From assembly GCF_040807025.1 (NCBI RefSeq), contig NC_090968.1, positions 5,321,906 to 5,385,905 of the forward strand: DNA of 64,000 nt, given 5' to 3'. The position numbers and the translations under genes were made by a program. Of the stretch, positions 60,301-64,000 are shown piece after piece. The DNA comes from Struthio camelus (Eukaryota; Chordata; Aves; Struthioniformes; Struthionidae). The notes beneath the pieces were generated by a model. That model saw nothing but the letters and a program-made list of their open reading frames with translations. It searched no databases and was not told the origin of the DNA. How positions within the stretch are numbered: the stretch's first letter is position 1; each line of letters begins with the position of its first letter.

Positions 60301-62311
60301 CCTCGCGGGGGTGCTGCCGGCTCTCCATGGCCTTCATGTCCTTGTCGAGCTCCTCGCCGAGCTGCTCCAGCTCCCTCTGCAGCAGCACCTGCGCGGCAGG
60401 AGCGGCTGCGGCCGGCGGCTCGTGCCGGCGCCCGGCGAGGCCGGCACTGCCCGCACGCCGATCGCAGCGTGGGCTGGCGGCTCGGGCCGCCGAGGGAGCC
60501 GGCAGTGCCCGGCGCTTACCTCGATGGGCTGGGCCCGGGCCGGGGGCACGGCTGCGGGGCGCTCCGGGGGCTGCGGGGGCGAGGGGACGTTAGGGACGCG
60601 ACGGGCACCGAGCGCCCACGCGTCCGGGGGGGCTGCGGCAAGCAGGCGGGGGGGGGGGTTGGAGGGGCTGCGATGCAGTACGGGGCGCAAGGGGGACGGA
60701 GGGGCGCGGGCGGCCGGAGGGAATGGGCTGCTCCTCCGGAGGCGTCCTCGGCGGCGCGGGGCGCAAAGCTGGGGGGACGCGTGCGGCGGCCGGGGAGAGG
60801 GGCGCAGGCCGCGGGAGCGTCCTCCCGGGGCGGCCTCCAGAGCCTCCCTACCTGCCCGGCTCGCTCCAGCACCGAGCACTTCCCCGGCTCGTAGTCAAAA
60901 ATGCTGCGGGGCTCGGCGCCGGCGGCACCCCAGCCGGCCCTGCGGGGAGCCCGCAGCAGCTCAGCCCCGGCCAGGGCCCCGGCGGCCGCCTCGCCGGCGC
61001 AAAGCTTCGGCAGGGGCAGCCGGCCCCCGGCCCCGCTCACCAGTCCAGCCCGTTGGGCAGGCCGCCGGGGCCGGCGGGCGACGACGGCCCTTTCCTCCGC
61101 GGCTCTGGGGGAAGACGGAGGCAAAGGGGTGGGCGAGGGGCGCCGGGGGGGGGGGTCCCCGTGCCCGCGGCCGCCCCGCGCAGCGCTCACCGGCCGGGCG
61201 GCGCGGGAGGTCCCAGTCCAGCGGCGGCTCTGCGGGGAGGAGACGGGGTGAGCGGGGCCCCCGCGACGGGGCCGCCGGCGGGCACGGGGCACCCGGCTCA
61301 CCCGGCAGCTTGCGGTGGATCTGCTGGAACATGCTGCGGTACCAGTCGCGGGGCCGGTCCACGCTCTGCCGGGGGCACAGCGGGGCGCTCAGCGGGGCGC
61401 CGGCTGGGCGGGGGGGGTCGGCGCCCAGCCCCGCGGCCCCCGACTCACCGACCGCGAGGCGATGGGCATGCCCGTCTCGTCCACCGGCCCGATGCCGTCG
61501 TACTTCACCCAGCGCTTCTCCCCCTTCCGCGTGCCGGCCTCGCTCCAGGCGGCCGACCCGGGGTCCCGCGTGCACCCTGCCGCCGCCGCGGGTGCCTTCG
61601 CCTCCTTGGCCGGCCAGGTCTGGTACCACTCGCCGGCTGCGGGCGAGGGGCAGACGGGGGCTGCTGCGGCACCCGAGGCCGAGCTGCCCCCGCTGCTCCG
61701 TGCGGCGTTGCGCGGAGCAGCCCACCGCCCGGCCAGCGGGATGGTGACCCTGAGGGACCTGCCGGTACCTGTGCTCCGGGGGGCCGCTGGCCCGTGGAAG
61801 TCAAAGTTCAGTGTGTTGGAGCCGCGGTGGCGGATCACAGGCAGCTGTGGCACAAGGATGTGGAGAGGGGGTGGAGAGGGGACCCCCTTCCCCGGGTGGC
61901 TGCATCCGGGGGCACCCAGCAGCCGCCCGGTGCATCCTTGGAGCATCCTGCCCGGGGGCACCCAGCAGCCGCCCGGTGCATCCCCGGAGCATCCTGCCCG
62001 GGGGCACCCAGCAGCCGCCCGGTGCATCCCCGGAGCATCCTGCCCGGGGGCACCCAGCAGCCGCCCGGTGCATCCCCGGAGCATCCTGCCCGGGGGCACC
62101 CAGCAGCCGCCCGGTGCATCCCCGGAGCATCCTGCCCGGGGGCACCCAGCAGCTGCCCGGTGCATCCCCGGAGCATCCTGCCTCGCACCCCGGCCCCACT
62201 CACCCGCATCGCCGGGTGCTGCGGGGGCTCCCACGGCCCCGGCTGGAAGCAGGGAGCATCCTCCAAGCCGAGCGCCAGGCTGGTGGCGGGGGCCGGGAAG
62301 CCGCCCTCCAT
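56987..62311 (-). CDS. SORBS3: SORBS3 (vinexin), SoHo and triple-SH3 adaptor, complete alpha form
   Basis: Focal-adhesion adaptor that binds vinculin and links adhesion to actin and ERK/JNK signalling. Eighteen coding exons: 62311-62204, 61844-61769, 61636-61449, 61365-61302, 61229-61191, 61104-61041, 60939-60852, 60570-60520, 60388-60302, 58859-58640, 58559-58480, 58398-58352, 58223-58109, 58026-57901, 57824-57480, 57392-57346, 57237-57131 and 57048-56987 (TGA), 1914 nt, 637 aa (human 671). The start in GCCATGG begins [35 protein letters not shown], the SoHo domain (about 100-165), [15 protein letters not shown] and [20 protein letters not shown] match the family, then three SH3 domains (about 357-415, 430-490, 580-637). 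The chosen start is inferred; the same exon is open upstream of it. Confidence 0.93.
57480..58026 (-). CDS. SORBS3: SORBS3 exons 14-15: second SH3 domain and linker
   Basis: Exons 58026-57901 and 57824-57480. They encode [20 protein letters not shown], then [20 protein letters not shown] and [13 protein letters not shown], followed by a serine/proline/arginine-rich linker of about 80 residues before the last SH3. Confidence 0.95.
58109..58398 (-). CDS. SORBS3: SORBS3 exons 12-13: first SH3 domain
   Basis: Exons 58398-58352 and 58223-58109. They encode [20 protein letters not shown], then [20 protein letters not shown] and [17 protein letters not shown]-equivalent (RLKFDF), the conserved tryptophan and the PSNYVE end are intact; this domain pairs with the second one to bind vinculin. 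Confidence 0.95.
58860..60301 (-). other. SORBS3 intron 9, 1.4 kb
   Basis: Contains the 16-bp array at 59640-60200 and a gacacagga triple near 60234-60260. The rest is GC-rich and unremarkable. Confidence 0.75.
59640..60200. repeat. Degenerate 16-bp minisatellite in SORBS3 intron
   Basis: About 30 loosely related units such as cacacatccagctgtg and gtcacatccagccagg; strict 16-bp spacing is visible at 60002, 60018, 60034 and 60050. C-rich on +. Open frames through it give cysteine/histidine-rich repeats that are artefacts. Confidence 0.9.
61302..61636 (-). CDS. SORBS3: SORBS3 exons 3-4: SoHo domain
   Basis: Exons 61636-61449 and 61365-61302. They encode [20 protein letters not shown] followed by PIASRS, then [20 protein letters not shown]. 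This is the sorbin-homology region that targets CAP/ponsin-family adaptors to flotillin or membrane sites. Confidence 0.93.
61905..62185. repeat. 46-bp minisatellite in SORBS3 intron 1
   Basis: Six units at 46-bp spacing (61943, 61989, 62035, 62081, 62127 and 62173), each with gcatcctgcccgggggcacc then cagcagccgcccggtgcatc. Nearly identical copies point to recent spread. C-rich on +. Confidence 0.96.
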
Positions 62312-62365
62312 GGCCACGGACGGGGCTCCGGCGGGGGGCTCCGGCGGCGGGGGGCTGCCCGTGCC

Positions 62366-63947
62366 CTGCCGAGGGGGAGAGGCGGCGCTCACGACGGGGT
62401 CTGCGCCGGCGGAGGATCGCTCCCCCGGGCGCCTTCCTCCAGCTGGGTTTGCTGGCGGGCTCGGCGGTCCCCGGGGAGCCGGCGGCCGGGCCCAGCCCTG
62501 TCGCCGCCGCCGCCGCGGAGCGTTTCCTGTTTTTTGGCAGGAGAAGGGGCGGCGGGCGAGCGCGCGGGCCACGGGCGGCCCGGCAGGCACGCTCTTGCCC
62601 GGGGAGCCGGGCGACGTCGGGCGGGAAGCGGCCGTTCCCAGGCGCCGCCGCCAAGAGAGACGCGGCTCTCCGGGCACCCGCTGCCAGCCCGCGCGTTATC
62701 CGGGCGCCGTTAACCCCGGAGCGGCCGGAGCCAGCGCGCAGCACGGGGCCTGGCGAGCCCGCAGGGACACAGCCCCCCGTCCCGCCGCTCCCTCTTCCCA
62801 AGCCCTGCGTGCAGCCCCGCGCGCCTTGGCCGAGCTTTTGCCGGGGGCTTGGCCAACCCTCCGAAAATCCCGGCCAGGCGGGCAGCGCCGCCAGCCCGTT
62901 CTGCGAGAACAGCGGCGGCCGAGCGGCCCCTCTCGCTCCCGCGCGCCCGCCGGCCCCCGGCCCCGCTCGCCCACCCGCCCCGGCCCCGGCCGGGAGAGCT
63001 GCCAGGCGGGAGCGAGGCCGGGGGCTGCCAAAAAACGCTCAAGTATTTCCACGCCCTGCAGTGCAAACAGGGAGGAGGAGGAGGAGGAGGAGGCGAGAGG
63101 CGGCGGGTCCGGCGGGAGGCAGCGGGAACAGCGTGTCCGAGCAGAGCGCGAGCCTGCCGGGGAGGGAAACGCTCCCCGGCGAAGAGGTTAATCGGCTGAG
63201 TCACCGCCGGGAACGGGCCCGGGGCCGGGCAGGGCCCCCGCGCGGGGCGGCGGGCGCCGGTGCTGGAGCGCCGGCCGGCACCGGGGGGTCGGAGCGGCGG
63301 CCACGGCTCCGGGCTCCCTTCCCGGCTGCTCAGGACGCCTGGATCCGCCGCCTCCTGGCAGCCTGAAACGGGGCGGGACGCCTTGGCGGTGGCGTGGGGA
63401 GATGCTGTTGTTCTGCAGCGGCATGAGCGTGTCGGGTCTCAGCAGCCTCCGGGAGCCGTCTCCTTGCAGCGGGGCCGGAGCAGGGAGACGCGGCCCCCGC
63501 GAGCTGCCCTCGTTCCCGTGGGGACAAAGCGCCCAGGGGGGACGGCTCGCGGCGGGGGCAGAAGCGGTGGCAGCGGCATCCTCGGCCGGCTGCAGCGCTG
63601 GGGACACGGGGGTCCCGCTCGTCCCGGGAGCTCCCAGGCCCCGGCGCGGGCCCGGGTGCCGCGGCGTGCCGTTCGCCGGCGGGAGCCCTCGCTGCAGGGT
63701 CTCGCCGCCGCGGCAGCGCGCAGCCCCCCGGCCGAACGAGCGGAGCGGGCCCCGGTGCCCGGGGCGGAGCGGCCTGGGGACCCCCCCGGCTCTGCCCGCT
63801 CCCGGGAAAAGCGATGCCTGCGCAGCCCTTAGTGCTGCCGTGGCGAAACGCCTCCGGCCCCCGCGTCCCCTCCCGAGGCGGCACGACGCTCCCGAGCCCC
63901 CCGGCGCCGGCAGAGCCCCCCGGCCCCTGGCGGGAGCCTGCTCTTAC
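62366..63947 (-). other. SORBS3 5' intron and CpG-rich sequence
   Basis: Very GC-rich region upstream of the first coding exon, with a gga run at 63062-63090 and a tgagtca AP-1-like word at 63197. Probably intron between a 5' UTR exon and the first coding exon. Confidence 0.55.
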
Positions 63948-64000
63948 CTCCCGGGGGTGCTGGCAAGCGGGGCCCGGCCGAGCCCCCCGGTCCGGCACGG
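63948..64000 (-). other. SORBS3: Possible SORBS3 5' UTR exon (runs off window)
   Basis: A donor-like GGGAG/GTAAGAGC on the - strand at 63947/63948 could be the end of a non-coding first exon. No coding match; the window ends before a start site can be seen. Confidence 0.35.

Noticed and set aside
42425-62185. CRISPR-like arrays
   Set aside because: Units are directly adjacent without unique spacers, the DNA is vertebrate, and no cas genes are present. These are minisatellites.
60723-63366. Long + strand open frames opposite SORBS3
   Set aside because: Antisense to well-supported SORBS3 exons. The open state comes from high GC and the 46-bp array.

Overview
This window is vertebrate nuclear DNA, almost certainly from a bird. 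All genes have introns with GT/AG boundaries. A CR1 LINE tail of the type common in birds lies in one intron. Genes are compact, very GC-rich and carry C-rich minisatellites, as on avian microchromosomes. The species cannot be named from the sequence. No bacterial, phage or CRISPR features and no retroviral copies were seen.

The window holds one conserved block, equivalent to human 8p21.3: BIN3 on the + strand, then CCAR2, C8orf58, PDLIM2 and SORBS3 on the - strand. BIN3 (4195-31676; its first 19 codons lie left of the window) has long, AT-richer introns, one with the CR1 copy. CCAR2 (43186-34178) is rebuilt in 19 coding exons giving 935 aa. C8orf58 (46675-43466) has 4 exons giving 317 aa. 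PDLIM2 (53621-48577) has 8 exons giving 349 aa. SORBS3/vinexin (62311-56987) has 18 exons giving 637 aa. In every gene the splice phases add up to a whole number of codons, and lengths are close to the human proteins as recalled.

BIN3 and CCAR2 meet tail to tail, with poly(A) signals about 290 bp apart. C8orf58 ends about 230 bp from the CCAR2 start codon, so its 3' end lies in the CCAR2 CpG-island promoter. The four - strand genes contain five tandem-repeat arrays (unit lengths 44, 33/29, 66, 16 and 46 bp), all C-rich on + and therefore G-rich on the transcribed-sense strand. The 66-bp array gives long open frames that are not genes.

By known family roles the products touch actin, membrane and nuclear signalling: BIN3 (BAR-domain actin regulator), SORBS3 (vinculin-binding adhesion adaptor), PDLIM2 (PDZ-LIM actin and NF-kB/STAT regulator), CCAR2 (SIRT1 inhibitor, transcription/splicing factor) and C8orf58 (unknown). 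Nothing in the sequence shows that they work as one pathway; the block is best read as conserved synteny. The least explained item is a phase-compatible pair of possible membrane-protein exons at 1042-1453 inside BIN3 intron sequence.
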